22,879 nucleotides of DNA from Mobilicoccus sp032100225 (GCA_032100225.1 DAMDJY010000039.1:1-22879); one strand, 5' to 3'; positions 1 through 8,606 are shown, counted from the stretch's first letter. Notes: generated by a model from the sequence alone, not told the origin. Numbers and translations: made by a program.

Positions 1-501
1 TTCCTACGTGAGGCACCGAACCCACCACGCGGGCATATTGACATGAGGCACCTCGACCGGTGCTACCGCATGATGGACTCCGCCGTCGGCCAACACGCCG
101 AGGTGTCGGAGTCCGCTGCGGTGGGCCCACGAACGACGTTGGCTCCGAACAGATCTCAGACTTGACCCAAGCTTGGACCGATTCGCTTGCGGCGGACGCA
201 GGGCGGTTGTTAGCGTGGTTTCACCGGATGGACGTGCGCCCTGGTCGCTCGTGTTGATCTGCCGTTCAGCATGGCGGGATCAGTACTCACGCTCTTTCCG
301 TGTTCGTTCCCTTCGGTGAGGTCTGAGGCACCTTCTCCGGCACGCCGGGTCTCACAGCACGATGCATATCGCTCCATTTCACTTTCCGTCGGTGCCGCGC
401 CGACGACGTGTGAACTCTTTTCCACACCCTGTGCACAATTCTGTGGACAGCCATGTCCCGTCAGGTGACCACCGGCTCGGCCCATGCGTAGTCTGGGCCG
501 C
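1..501 (+). promoter_or_regulatory. Leader region upstream of dnaA, no gene seen
   Basis: I see no convincing gene in this stretch. In actinobacteria the interval upstream of dnaA normally lies between dnaA and the divergent rpmH, so it probably carries dnaA (and rpmH) promoters. A perfect TTGACA hexamer is at 38-43, but no good -10 sits at the right spacing. The 9-mer TGAGGCACC occurs three times (9-17, 44-52, 324-332). DnaA-box-like sequences lie at 418-450, close to the dnaA start. Exact promoter positions cannot be assigned by eye. Confidence 0.45.
418..450. promoter_or_regulatory. DnaA-box pair upstream of dnaA
   Basis: TTTTCCACA at 418-426 and TGTGGACAG at 442-450 (read on the - strand as CTGTCCACA) each match the DnaA box TTRTCCACA in 8 of 9 positions and face each other about 50-80 bp before the dnaA start. 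DnaA boxes in front of dnaA are a well-known autoregulation site in bacteria. That role is inferred here. Confidence 0.55.
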
Positions 502-2025
502 ATGTCAGGAACATCGGACCCCGCCGTCGCTGCCGCAGCCGATGAACCAGGACGCATCTGGGGTGCCACGCTGCGAGCACTCGACCAGGCCGGTATTCCG
601 GCACCCCAGCGAGCATTCCTCCGCCAGGCAACCCTCGTCGGCGTTCTCGACACCACAGCCCTCATCGCCGTGCCCGACGACTTCACCAAGGAGATCGTCG
701 AATCCCGAGCGCGCGACTACCTCGTCAAGGCGCTGACCGAGCAGGTCGGCCGCGAGGTCCGCCTCGCCGTCACGGTCGACACATCGCTGCGGGAGCAGAT
801 CGCGCCGGCCGAGCAGCCGGTGCTCGAGGGTTATCCCGATCTGGAGGCCGAGGGCACCGACGGGACAGCCGCTGACGCAGGTGCCGGCGCAGACGCAGGC
901 GCAGGCGCAGGCGCAGGCGCACCCGAGGAGCCTGCCCCGGCACCTGTCGGAGAGCGACGTCCCCGCCCCACGGCCGACCGACGCAGTGAGGAGTCCTCGC
1001 AGCTCAACCCCAAGTACACGTTCGACACTTTCGTCATCGGGGCCAGCAACCGGTTCGCACATGCGGCCGCGGTCGCGGTGGCGGAGGCGCCGGCGAAGGC
1101 CTACAACCCGCTGTTCGTCTACGGCGACTCCGGGCTCGGCAAGACGCACCTGTTGCACGCGATCGGCCACTACGCCCGCAATCTCTACCCCCACGTGAAG
1201 GTCAAATACGTCAACTCCGAGGAGTTCACGAACGACTTCATCAACAGCATCCGCGACGACAAGGCCGCGAGTTTCCAGCGCCGGTATCGTGACATGGACG
1301 TGCTGCTCATCGACGACATCCAGTTTCTGCAGGGCAAGATGCAGACGCAGGAGGAGTTCTTCCACACCTTCAACACGCTGCACAACGCGAACAAGCAGGT
1401 CGTCATCACCTCGGACGTGCCGCCCAAGCAACTCTCGGGCTTCGAGGAGCGGATGCGCAGCCGGTTCGAGTGGGGCCTCCTGACCGACGTGCAACCCCCC
1501 GACCTCGAGACCCGCATCGCGATCCTTCGCAAGAAGGCCATCCAGGAGCGGCTCACGCTGCCCGACGAGGTCATGGAGTTCATCGCCAGCCGCATCTCCA
1601 CGAACATTCGTGAGCTCGAAGGTGCGCTGATCCGCGTCACTGCGTTCGCCAACCTCAACCGTCAGCCGGTCGAGCTGAGCCTGGCCGAGATCGTGTTGAA
1701 GGACCTCATCCCCGACAAGGAGAGCAGCCAGATCACGGCCAGCATGATCATGGGCCAGACCGCGGCCTATTTCGGCCTCTCCATCGACGACCTGTGTGGG
1801 TCGTCGCGCTCTCGGGGTCTGGTGACGGCTCGTCAGATCGCCATGTACCTGTGTCGTGAGCTGACGGAACTCTCTCTGCCCAAGATCGGTCAGCAGTTCG
1901 GCGGGCGCGACCACACGACGGTCATGCATGCCGACCGCAAGATCCGCCAGCTGATGGCCGAGCGGCGTTCGGTCTACAACCAGGTCACCGAGCTGACCAC
2001 GCGGATCCGCTCTCAACAGTCCTGA
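502..2025 (+). CDS. dnaA: Chromosomal replication initiator protein DnaA
   Basis: DnaA binds DnaA boxes, melts oriC and loads the DnaB helicase. This 507-residue protein shows the four-domain plan: an N-terminal domain I (about 1-100), a low-complexity Ala/Gly/Asp/Pro linker II (about 105-165), an AAA+ domain III with Walker A GDSGLGKTH (208-216) and Walker B LLIDDIQ (268-274), and a C-terminal DNA-binding domain IV ending with the signature GGRDHTTVMHA (467-477). The start is taken at ATG 502 because domain I alignment begins there. An in-frame ATG at 484 would add six residues, and neither has a clear Shine-Dalgarno. It is first in the origin block, with DnaA-box-like sites upstream and oriC downstream. 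The linker contains a run of GCAGGC hexamers that could vary in copy number. Confidence 0.97.
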   Translation: MSGTSDPAVAAAADEPGRIWGATLRALDQAGIPAPQRAFLRQATLVGVLDTTALIAVPDDFTKEIVESRARDYLVKALTEQVGREVRLAVTVDTSLREQIAPAEQPVLEGYPDLEAEGTDGTAADAGAGADAGAGAGAGAPEEPAPAPVGERRPRPTADRRSEESSQLNPKYTFDTFVIGASNRFAHAAAVAVAEAPAKAYNPLFVYGDSGLGKTHLLHAIGHYARNLYPHVKVKYVNSEEFTNDFINSIRDDKAASFQRRYRDMDVLLIDDIQFLQGKMQTQEEFFHTFNTLHNANKQVVITSDVPPKQLSGFEERMRSRFEWGLLTDVQPPDLETRIAILRKKAIQERLTLPDEVMEFIASRISTNIRELEGALIRVTAFANLNRQPVELSLAEIVLKDLIPDKESSQITASMIMGQTAAYFGLSIDDLCGSSRSRGLVTARQIAMYLCRELTELSLPKIGQQFGGRDHTTVMHADRKIRQLMAERRSVYNQVTELTTRIRSQQS

Positions 2026-2333
2026 ATTCCCGGCCTGCGTCACGGCTCCGGAGGTCCGGGGTCGCACTCTGGGCGGCAGACGCGCCGGTGACGCCGTGAT
2101 GCTGTGATGGCGTTCACAGGGCAGTTCTCGGCTGAGATTCCGCACTATCTGTCATCCACAGTCAGCACGTCCTTTGCCGTGGCCACACGATGTCGGCAAT
2201 ACGGCGTGAGGTGAATGCCGCACGTCCGGCTCTGCCGAATCGGACCTTCCCCCCTTATGCGGCACGAACGCCGCCAGGCCTCCCACCTGCATGGATGCCC
2301 AATTCGTCCGTCTCGCAGGCCCGTTCAAGACAG

Positions 2334-2365
2334 ATGTCCACATAGCTGTCCACACATGTGGACAA
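2334..2365. promoter_or_regulatory. DnaA-box triplet in oriC core
   Basis: Three boxes are packed within 32 bp: ATGTCCACA (2334-2342, +), CTGTCCACA (2346-2354, +) and TGTGGACAA (2357-2365), the last being an exact TTGTCCACA on the - strand. It is the tightest cluster in the origin and the only perfect consensus match I found. The last two face each other with 2 bp between them, so they could bind a DnaA pair. Confidence 0.75.
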
Positions 2366-2783
2366 CGGACGCACGACCAGGACGAGGGACTCGAATCAGG
2401 TCACTGACGTGCAACGATGCCTCCACAGGTGGGGATAACCCTGTGGATGAACGTTCTCCACACCCCCCTGTGGGCAGAACGGGCCATCCAGGGAAACCAC
2501 ACCCGTGTCATCTGTGGAGGAAGCGGTGCACAACCACGGATGCCTGTGCAGGACGCTCGTCCGTCCACAGGGAGGTGTACTCGTCCACCGGGTCGCTCCA
2601 CCGCTCGTCCACACGGTCATCAGGCCCGTGACCTGCAACGATGACCTGAGTCCACAGTGTCCACAGGACCTATGGCAACGATGAGATCTCTCTACCTATG
2701 TGATCCCGCCCCACGTACGGTGTGGATCCACAGGCCGAACGACAGACCCTCGACAAGCCCATCGGCGCCTTCGGTGAGGATCT

Positions 2784-2817
2784 GATCCTTTTTCGAGATT
2801 CTTTTCTTCGAAAGATC
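2784..2817. other. T-rich patch with imperfect inverted repeat, candidate DNA unwinding element
   Basis: Within a G+C-rich region this stretch is about two-thirds A+T. It begins and ends with GATC, and the ends GATCCTTTTTCGA and TCGAAAGATC are imperfectly complementary. It lies on the dnaN side of the DnaA-box cluster, a usual place for the unwinding element. The role is inferred from position and composition only. Confidence 0.45.
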
Positions 2818-3071
2818 GGGAACGCTACGTCGGCCGTCCTCGACCTGTCCGGATGAAGAAGCAGTGGTCGACGATGGCGAGCCCTGCTGGAGAATGAGCG
2901 CCCCTCACGCTCACAGCTCGTCTGTCCACAGCCGACGTGGCGGATTGGTCCTGTCAGTGCAGGCGACTAGAGTCGGCTCGACTGTCTGCCTCGTGGCACG
3001 AGTGCGCAGTCGTCGAAGGATCTCTGAAGGTGGGCCCGCAGGGCGGCACCGGTGACGAAGGGGCGGTTCCC

Positions 3072-4205
3072 GTGAAGTTCCGAGTCGAGCGCGACGTGCT
3101 GGCCGAGGCTGTGACCTGGACTGCGCGAGGGCTCCCGGCACGCCCGCCTGTTCCTGTTCTCGCAGGTGTTCTCATCGACGCAGACGAGAGCGGCACGTTG
3201 ACGCTGTCGGCCTTCGACTACGAGGTCTCCGCCCGCATCACGGTGGCCGCCGACGTCACCGAGGGTGGTCGTGTCCTGGTTCTCGGTCGTCTGCTGGCCG
3301 ATATCTCGCGCAACCTGCCCAACCGTCCGATCGATGTCACCACCGACGGCAACAAGGTTCAGCTGACCTGTGGGTCCAGCCGCTTCAGCCTGCTGCAGAT
3401 GCCCGGCGACGAGTACCCGACGCTGCCTACCTCGCCCGAGCCCAGTGGAACGATCCCCGGCGACGTGTTCACCCAGGCCGTGGCCCAGGTGAGCATCGCG
3501 GCCGACCGCAGCGACACGCTGCCCATCCTCACCGGCGTGCGCATGGAGGTCTCCGGCGACAAGATCTCGCTGCTCGCGACCGACCGCTACCGCCTCGCGA
3601 TGCGGGATCTCACGTGGAGCCCCGCCTCCAGCGACATCGAGACCGTCGTGCTCGTTCCGGCGCGCACGCTGTCCGACACGGCCAAGGCCCTCGGTGCGGC
3701 TGCCTCTGTCGAGGTGGCCCTCGGTGGCGCTGCCGGCGGTGACGGACTGGTCGGCTTCGAGGCCGGTCAGCGCCGCACCACCACGCGCCTGCTCGACGGC
3801 GAGTACCCCAAGGTGTCCTCCATCCCGCCGAGCTCGGTCGACTCCGAGGCCGTCGTGGAGACCTCGGCGCTGGTCGAGGCCGTCAAGCGCGTGTCGCTCG
3901 TGGCCGAGCGCAACACCCCGGTTCGCCTGCGGTTCATGGACGGCCAGGTCGCGATCGATGCCGGTACCGGCGACGACGCCCAGGCCAGCGAGGCCGTCGA
4001 GTGCTCGTTGACCGGTCCTGAGCTGGAGATCGCCTTCAACCCGCACTACCTGCTCGACGGCTTGCATGCGCTGGGCACGAGCTTCACTCGCCTGGCGTTC
4101 ACGCAGAGCAGCCGGCCCGCGGTCATCTCCGGTCAGACCGAGCAGGACGGCGAGCCCGACCTCTCGTACCGCTACGTGCTCATGCCGGTTCGACTGCCGA
4201 GCTGA
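3072..4205 (+). CDS. dnaN: DNA polymerase III sliding clamp, beta subunit
   Basis: The clamp encircles DNA and tethers the replicative polymerase. The 377-residue protein has the family's usual length, starts with the conserved fold MKFRVERDVLAEAVTW and ends with the typical C-terminal strand YRYVLMPVRL. It should fold as three similar domains of about 125 residues each. The start is set at GTG 3072, preceded by AAGGGG (3058-3063) at 8 nt spacing. A longer frame opens at GTG 2937, but its extra 45 residues look nothing like a clamp and lie in oriC. The gene is followed after 16 nt by recF, and the two are probably co-transcribed. Confidence 0.96.
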   Translation: MKFRVERDVLAEAVTWTARGLPARPPVPVLAGVLIDADESGTLTLSAFDYEVSARITVAADVTEGGRVLVLGRLLADISRNLPNRPIDVTTDGNKVQLTCGSSRFSLLQMPGDEYPTLPTSPEPSGTIPGDVFTQAVAQVSIAADRSDTLPILTGVRMEVSGDKISLLATDRYRLAMRDLTWSPASSDIETVVLVPARTLSDTAKALGAAASVEVALGGAAGGDGLVGFEAGQRRTTTRLLDGEYPKVSSIPPSSVDSEAVVETSALVEAVKRVSLVAERNTPVRLRFMDGQVAIDAGTGDDAQASEAVECSLTGPELEIAFNPHYLLDGLHALGTSFTRLAFTQSSRPAVISGQTEQDGEPDLSYRYVLMPVRLPS

Positions 4206-4221
4206 GCAGGCTCTCCCACAC

Positions 4222-5514
4222 GTGTACCTGCGCCATCTGAGCCTGGGTGATTTCCGCAGCTATCCGACTGCGGAGGTCACGCTCACCGAGGGCGTGAGCA
4301 CCCTGGTGGGGTTCAACGGCGTCGGTAAGACCAACCTCGTCGAGGCGGTGGGGTATCTGGCCTCGCTGTCCTCGCACCGGGTCGCGCAGGACGCTCCGCT
4401 CGTCCGGTTCGGCGCCGAGCGGGCCGTCGTGCGAGGTGCGGTCATGCGGGACGGCCGCGAGACGCTCGTCGAGTTGGAGATCGTTCCCGGACGCGCCAAC
4501 AGAGCCCGTCTCAACCGCTCGGCCGTCCGTCCGCGTGAGGTGCTCGGCACCCTGCGCACCGTGTTGTTCGCCCCGGAGGACCTGTCGCTGGTCAAGGGCG
4601 ATCCCGGTGACCGCCGCCGATTTCTCGACGACCTCCTCGTGTCTCGTCAACCCCGCTGGGCGGGCGTGCGATCGGATTACGACAAGATCCTCAAGCAGCG
4701 CAACGCCCTGCTGCGGGCTGCGTCCCCGGCGCGGGGCCCAGGTCGCCGTCGCTCCCGCGAGCCCGCACCGACGCCGGAGACGCTGGAGATCTGGGACGAG
4801 CATCTGGGCCAGATGGGTGCCCAGTTGCTCTACGCACGACTGCGACTCCTGCGGGACCTCGCTCCCCTGCTCACCGAGACATACACCCAGGTCAGCGCCA
4901 GCGCCCAGGAGGCTCGCGCCGTATACCGGTCGTCGGCCGACGAGGACACTGCTGCGCAGATCGAGGCCGGTGAGGTGTTCTCGCCCGAGGAGTTGCGTGA
5001 TCGACTGGTCGCCACGATGCGGGATCGTCGCAGCGCCGAAATCGACCGCGGGGTGAGCCTGGTCGGCCCGCACCGGGACGACATGATCCTCAGCCTCGGT
5101 GACCTGCCGGCCAAGGGATATGCCTCGCACGGTGAGTCATGGTCCTTCGCCCTCGGCCTCAAGTTGGCGGCCTACCACCTGCTGCGTCACGATCTCGGCG
5201 ACGACCCGGTCCTCATCCTCGACGACGTGTTCGCCGAGCTCGATGCCGGTCGCCGGGAACGCCTGGCGCGCATGGTCGCCGATGGGCAACAGGTCCTCAT
5301 CACCGCGGCAGTCAGCGACGACATCCCGTCTGGGCTCCAGGGAGCTCGCTTCGGAGTCCGTCCCGGCATGATCCAGGTCGGTGACGCACCGGCCGACGTC
5401 GAGGAGTTCACAGCGCCCCACGACGGCGACGAGGACGAAGACCGGCCCGAGTCCGAGGCCGTGGCTTTGGTCGAGCGCTCCGACGACGCGGATGCCTTGC
5501 GGGATTCCTCATGA
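4222..5514 (+). CDS. recF: DNA replication and repair ATPase RecF
   Basis: RecF is an SMC-like ABC ATPase that helps load RecA at single-strand gaps. The 430-residue protein has Walker A GFNGVGKTN (30-38), the GPHRDD block, an ABC signature region containing SHGESW, and Walker B with VLILDDVFAELD (about 330-341). The GTG start at 4222 gives the family N-terminus VYLRHLSLGDFRSY. Upstream in-frame codons overlap dnaN and are not conserved-looking. The C-terminus carries an acidic tail of about 50 residues (rich in Asp and Glu) beyond the usual end, making it somewhat longer than typical RecF. Its stop overlaps the dciA start (ATGA), implying translational coupling. Confidence 0.95.
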   Translation: MYLRHLSLGDFRSYPTAEVTLTEGVSTLVGFNGVGKTNLVEAVGYLASLSSHRVAQDAPLVRFGAERAVVRGAVMRDGRETLVELEIVPGRANRARLNRSAVRPREVLGTLRTVLFAPEDLSLVKGDPGDRRRFLDDLLVSRQPRWAGVRSDYDKILKQRNALLRAASPARGPGRRRSREPAPTPETLEIWDEHLGQMGAQLLYARLRLLRDLAPLLTETYTQVSASAQEARAVYRSSADEDTAAQIEAGEVFSPEELRDRLVATMRDRRSAEIDRGVSLVGPHRDDMILSLGDLPAKGYASHGESWSFALGLKLAAYHLLRHDLGDDPVLILDDVFAELDAGRRERLARMVADGQQVLITAAVSDDIPSGLQGARFGVRPGMIQVGDAPADVEEFTAPHDGDEDEDRPESEAVALVERSDDADALRDSS

Positions 5515-6158
5515 GCGGATGGGACGAGCCTGAGCCGCCGCCGGACCCCCTCGAGATGGACGATCCCGCAGCTGAGGGTGCCGGTTCGGTCGGTGCCGTC
5601 GGTGCCGTCGGTGCCGTCGGTGCCGTCGGTGCGCCGGTCGAGGACGTCGAACTCGACGATTCGGCACTGGCGCTTGCCGCGGCGAGCGCCTTGGCGAGGG
5701 TCAGGGAGGCGGCGCGGGCCAAGGGACTGCGCCCCGGATCACGCCCGGCACCGAGGCGTCGTCGCAGGTCGGAGGCGGTCTTCAGTGGAACGGCCGTCGA
5801 CGGTCGGGATCCGCAGGCCATCGGGGACCAGTTGGATCGGCTCATGGTGGATCGGGGGTGGAAGGTCGACGTCGCGGCCGGATCGGTGATGGGTCGGTGG
5901 CCGGTCATCGTCGGGCCCGATATCGCTGCGCACTGTGCTCCGGTGACCTTCGAGGACGGTGTGCTCACCGTGCGGGCCGAGTCGACGGCGTGGGCGACCC
6001 AATTGCGTCTGATGATCCCGGCGATGCTCGAACGGTGCGTGGCAGAGGCGGGGCCGGGGGTGGTGGCGGAGATCCGGATCACCGGCCCGGCGGCGCCGTC
6101 GTGGAGCAAGGGACTCCGTCGCGCGCGGGGGCAGGGACCTCGCGACACGTACGGATGA
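5511..6158 (+). CDS. dciA: DciA-type replicative helicase loader/operator (DUF721)
   Basis: DUF721/DciA proteins associate with DnaB and support helicase loading in bacteria that lack DnaC or DnaI, and the gene sits between recF and gyrB in many actinobacteria. The 215-residue product has an acidic, low-complexity N-terminus with a Val-Gly-Ala repeat, a basic central linker (RRRRRSE-like, about residues 80-92), and a DUF721 domain (about 100-210) with the typical RGWK, WPVIVGPDIAAHC and STAWATQLRLM stretches. The start ATG at 5511 overlaps the recF stop by 4 bp. The family assignment is strong; the helicase-loading role rests on work in other species. Confidence 0.88.
   Translation: MSGWDEPEPPPDPLEMDDPAAEGAGSVGAVGAVGAVGAVGAPVEDVELDDSALALAAASALARVREAARAKGLRPGSRPAPRRRRRSEAVFSGTAVDGRDPQAIGDQLDRLMVDRGWKVDVAAGSVMGRWPVIVGPDIAAHCAPVTFEDGVLTVRAESTAWATQLRLMIPAMLERCVAEAGPGVVAEIRITGPAAPSWSKGLRRARGQGPRDTYG
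5592..5627 (+). repeat. 9-bp tandem repeat inside dciA
   Basis: Four perfect copies of GGTGCCGTC lie head to tail, with partly matching units on both sides. They encode a Gly-Ala-Val repeat in the disordered N-terminus of DciA. Nine-bp units keep the frame, so copy number could vary without breaking the gene. Confidence 0.9.
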
Positions 6159-6413
6159 CCGGCCGGTTCTGTCATTTGCGCGCAGGGGCCCGAACTCACC
6201 CGGTCAGGTACCCCGACTCCCGAGGGGAGGAGATCGCCCGTCTGACCGGCGGTTCGGGCCGGGGATGAACGTGTCCACCCGTCCGGGACGGTAGACTGAA
6301 GTGTCAATCTCACACCCGGTTCCGCTCACTCCCTCACCGTCCGGAACGCCCCGGTTCATCGCCGGCGGACGGCGCAGCGCGGCCCCGGCCACACCGGCGA
6401 TGAGGAGCAGCGC
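6159..6413 (+). promoter_or_regulatory. gyrB upstream region
   Basis: This 255-bp gap before gyrB has no supported gene. It contains a small hairpin (CTCCC at 6217-6221, GGGAG at 6225-6229) and a TAGACT hexamer at 6292-6297 that could be a -10 element. No clear -35 is seen. The gap separates the dciA and gyrB transcripts and is where a supercoiling-sensitive gyr promoter would be expected. Confidence 0.35.
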
Positions 6414-8606
6414 GTGACACCGTCTTCGACCGAGTCCTCCGACGTACCCGTCGAGCAGACGACCCCCACCGGGGAGGCATCGTCGGCGGTCGAATCCTCC
6501 GATTCGCCGGTGTACGACGCGACGGCGATCACCGTCCTCGAGGGTCTGGAGGCCGTGCGTAAGCGGCCTGGTATGTATATCGGTTCGACCGGTGAGCGCG
6601 GTCTGCACCACCTCGTGTGGGAGATCGTCGACAACTCCGTGGACGAGGCGCTGGCCGGGTACGCCGACCGTGTCGACGTGACGCTGCAGGCCGATGGTGG
6701 CGTGCGGGTCCGTGACAACGGTCGTGGCATCCCCACCGACATCCACGCGGCCGAGGGTGTGTCTGCCGTCGAGCTCGTGCTCACCCAGTTGCACGCCGGT
6801 GGCAAGTTCGGCGGCGGCGGGTACAAGGTCTCCGGTGGTTTGCACGGCGTGGGCTCCTCCGTGGTCAACGCGCTCTCCACGCGTCTCGAGGCCGAGGTTC
6901 GCCAGAAGGGCCATGTCTTCCGCATGTCCTTCGCCAGCGGTGTGCCCAACGGCCCACTGGAGAAGATGGAGGAATCGGACGAGACCGGGACGACGATCAC
7001 GTTCTGGCCCAACGGCGAGATCTTCGACACGCTCGACTTCGACTTCGACACGCTGCGTGCGCGCTTCCAGCAGATGGCGTTCCTCAACAAGGGACTGACC
7101 CTCAGCCTCACCGACGAGCGCGAGCAGGCAGTCGCGGCGGCCGAGGACGAGCTGGACGACTCGGCCGAGGCGGACGCTGCCAAGGCCGTGGCGGGCGGAT
7201 CAGACGCCGATGGTGATGCACCCACGTCGGATGACGACGCAGCTGCCGCATCGGACGCCCGCAACGGTGAGGTCGCCAAGGACGAGAGCGGCCGGGCCAA
7301 GGGCCGTCGGGTCGAGTACCGCTACGACGGTGGCCTGGTCGACTACGTCACCCACCTCAATGCGAGCAAGCGCAACGAGAAGGTGCACGACGAGATCATC
7401 GACTTCGAGCTCGAAGACACCGACCGGGCGCTGTCGCTCGAGGTGGCGATGCAGTGGACGACGGCGTATTCGGAGTCGGTCCACACCTACGCCAACACCA
7501 TCAACACGCACGAGGGTGGCACGCACGAAGAAGGTTTCCGTGCGGCGATGACGCGTCTGATCAACGAGTTCGCCCGCAAGCAGAACCTGCTCAAGGAGAA
7601 GGACGAGAACCTCACCGGTGACGACATCCGTGAGGGTCTGACCGCCGTCATCTCCGTCAAGCTCGGCGACCCGCAGTTCGAGGGCCAGACCAAGACGAAG
7701 CTGGGCAACTCGGAGGTCAAGGGCTTCGTGCAGGGCGCTGTCACCGAGCGTCTCGGTGACTGGCTCGACGCGCACCCGAACGAGGGCAAGGACATCGTCC
7801 GCAAGTCGATCAACGCGGCTGCGGCTCGCATGGCGGCTCGTAAGGCTCGCGAGGCCACGCGCCGTAAGGGCCTGATGGAATCCGGTGGCCTGCCCGGGAA
7901 GCTGCGTGACTGCCAGTCCAAGGACCCGTCGCTCAGCGAGATCTACATCGTCGAGGGAGACTCCGCCGGCGGTTCGGCCAAGGACGGGCGCAACCCGTTC
8001 AACCAGGCGATCCTGCCCATTCGCGGAAAGATCCTCAACGTCGAGAAGGCCCGCATCGACAAGGTGATGGGCAACATGGAGGTTCAGGCCCTCATCAGCG
8101 GTTTCGGTACCGGTGTAGGTGAGGACTTCAACCTCGACAAGGCGCGCTACCACAAGATCATCCTCATGGCCGATGCCGACGTCGACGGTATGCACATTCG
8201 CACGTTGCTGTTGACGTTGTTGTTCCGGTTCATGCGTCCGCTGATCGAGGCCGGATATGTGTATCTGGCGCAGCCGCCGTTGTACCGGATCAAGTGGAGC
8301 AACCACGACCACGAGTTCGTGTTCTCGGACCGCGAGCGTGACGAGCGCCTGCGTGCGGGTCAGGCTGCCGGGTGGCGCCTGCCCAAGGAGAGCGGCATCC
8401 AGCGGTACAAGGGTCTGGGCGAGATGAACGCCAACGAGCTGTGGGAGACCACCATGGACCCGGATCACCGCGTGTTGCTGCAGGTCACCCTGGACGATGC
8501 GGCCGCGGCCGACGAGATCTTCTCCGTGCTCATGGGTGAGGACGTCGAGTCGCGACGCAGCTTCATTCAGCGGAACGCCCGAGACGTTCGTTTTCTCGAT
8601 GCTTAA
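6414..8606 (+). CDS. gyrB: DNA gyrase subunit B
   Basis: GyrB is the ATPase half of the type II topoisomerase that introduces negative supercoils. The 730-residue protein has the GHKL ATPase domain (EIVDNSVDEA 70-79, DNGRGIP 101-107, GGLHGVGSS 141-149), the transducer with QTKTKL (425-430), and the TOPRIM domain with EGDSAGG (514-520) and DADVDG (587-592), ending in the QRYKGLGEMNANELWETTM tail block. GTG 6414 is chosen because GAGGAG (6402-6407) sits 6 nt upstream. The protein is longer than the usual 640-690 residues, largely because of an acidic, Ala/Asp-rich insertion at about 236-298 in the transducer. gyrA follows after 63 nt. Confidence 0.97.
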   Translation: MTPSSTESSDVPVEQTTPTGEASSAVESSDSPVYDATAITVLEGLEAVRKRPGMYIGSTGERGLHHLVWEIVDNSVDEALAGYADRVDVTLQADGGVRVRDNGRGIPTDIHAAEGVSAVELVLTQLHAGGKFGGGGYKVSGGLHGVGSSVVNALSTRLEAEVRQKGHVFRMSFASGVPNGPLEKMEESDETGTTITFWPNGEIFDTLDFDFDTLRARFQQMAFLNKGLTLSLTDEREQAVAAAEDELDDSAEADAAKAVAGGSDADGDAPTSDDDAAAASDARNGEVAKDESGRAKGRRVEYRYDGGLVDYVTHLNASKRNEKVHDEIIDFELEDTDRALSLEVAMQWTTAYSESVHTYANTINTHEGGTHEEGFRAAMTRLINEFARKQNLLKEKDENLTGDDIREGLTAVISVKLGDPQFEGQTKTKLGNSEVKGFVQGAVTERLGDWLDAHPNEGKDIVRKSINAAAARMAARKAREATRRKGLMESGGLPGKLRDCQSKDPSLSEIYIVEGDSAGGSAKDGRNPFNQAILPIRGKILNVEKARIDKVMGNMEVQALISGFGTGVGEDFNLDKARYHKIILMADADVDGMHIRTLLLTLLFRFMRPLIEAGYVYLAQPPLYRIKWSNHDHEFVFSDRERDERLRAGQAAGWRLPKESGIQRYKGLGEMNANELWETTMDPDHRVLLQVTLDDAAAADEIFSVLMGEDVESRRSFIQRNARDVRFLDA

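Larger units (their letters stand above)
2026..3071. other. oriC: Chromosomal replication origin region (dnaA-dnaN intergenic)
   Basis: This gap of about 1 kb has no convincing gene and is dense in DnaA boxes. Sites matching TTRTCCACA in at least 8 of 9 positions are at 2152-2160, 2334-2342, 2346-2354, 2357-2365 (perfect, - strand), 2430-2438 (-), 2442-2450 (-), 2454-2462, 2605-2613, 2657-2665 and 2922-2930. Weaker 7-of-9 sites are at 2561-2569, 2648-2656 and 2724-2732. A T-rich patch at 2784-2817 is a candidate unwinding element. The position between dnaA and dnaN is the standard actinobacterial oriC site. The 3' part (about 2937-3071) could be read as an N-terminal extension of dnaN but is more likely its leader. 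Confidence 0.9.

Noticed and set aside
163..168. TTGACC as a dnaA -35 element
   Set aside because: No acceptable -10 hexamer at 16-19 nt downstream.
880..925. CRISPR-like or satellite array
   Set aside because: Short hexamer repeats without spacers, in frame inside dnaA. No CRISPR array was seen anywhere in the window.
505..2145. Long open frame antisense to dnaA
   Set aside because: High-G+C third positions create long antisense frames; the composition (Arg/Val/Asp/Leu-rich) has no recognisable domain, while the + strand clearly encodes DnaA.
2937..3071. N-terminal extension of dnaN from GTG 2937
   Set aside because: The additional 45 residues do not resemble a clamp, lie within oriC next to a DnaA box, and a better Shine-Dalgarno precedes GTG 3072.
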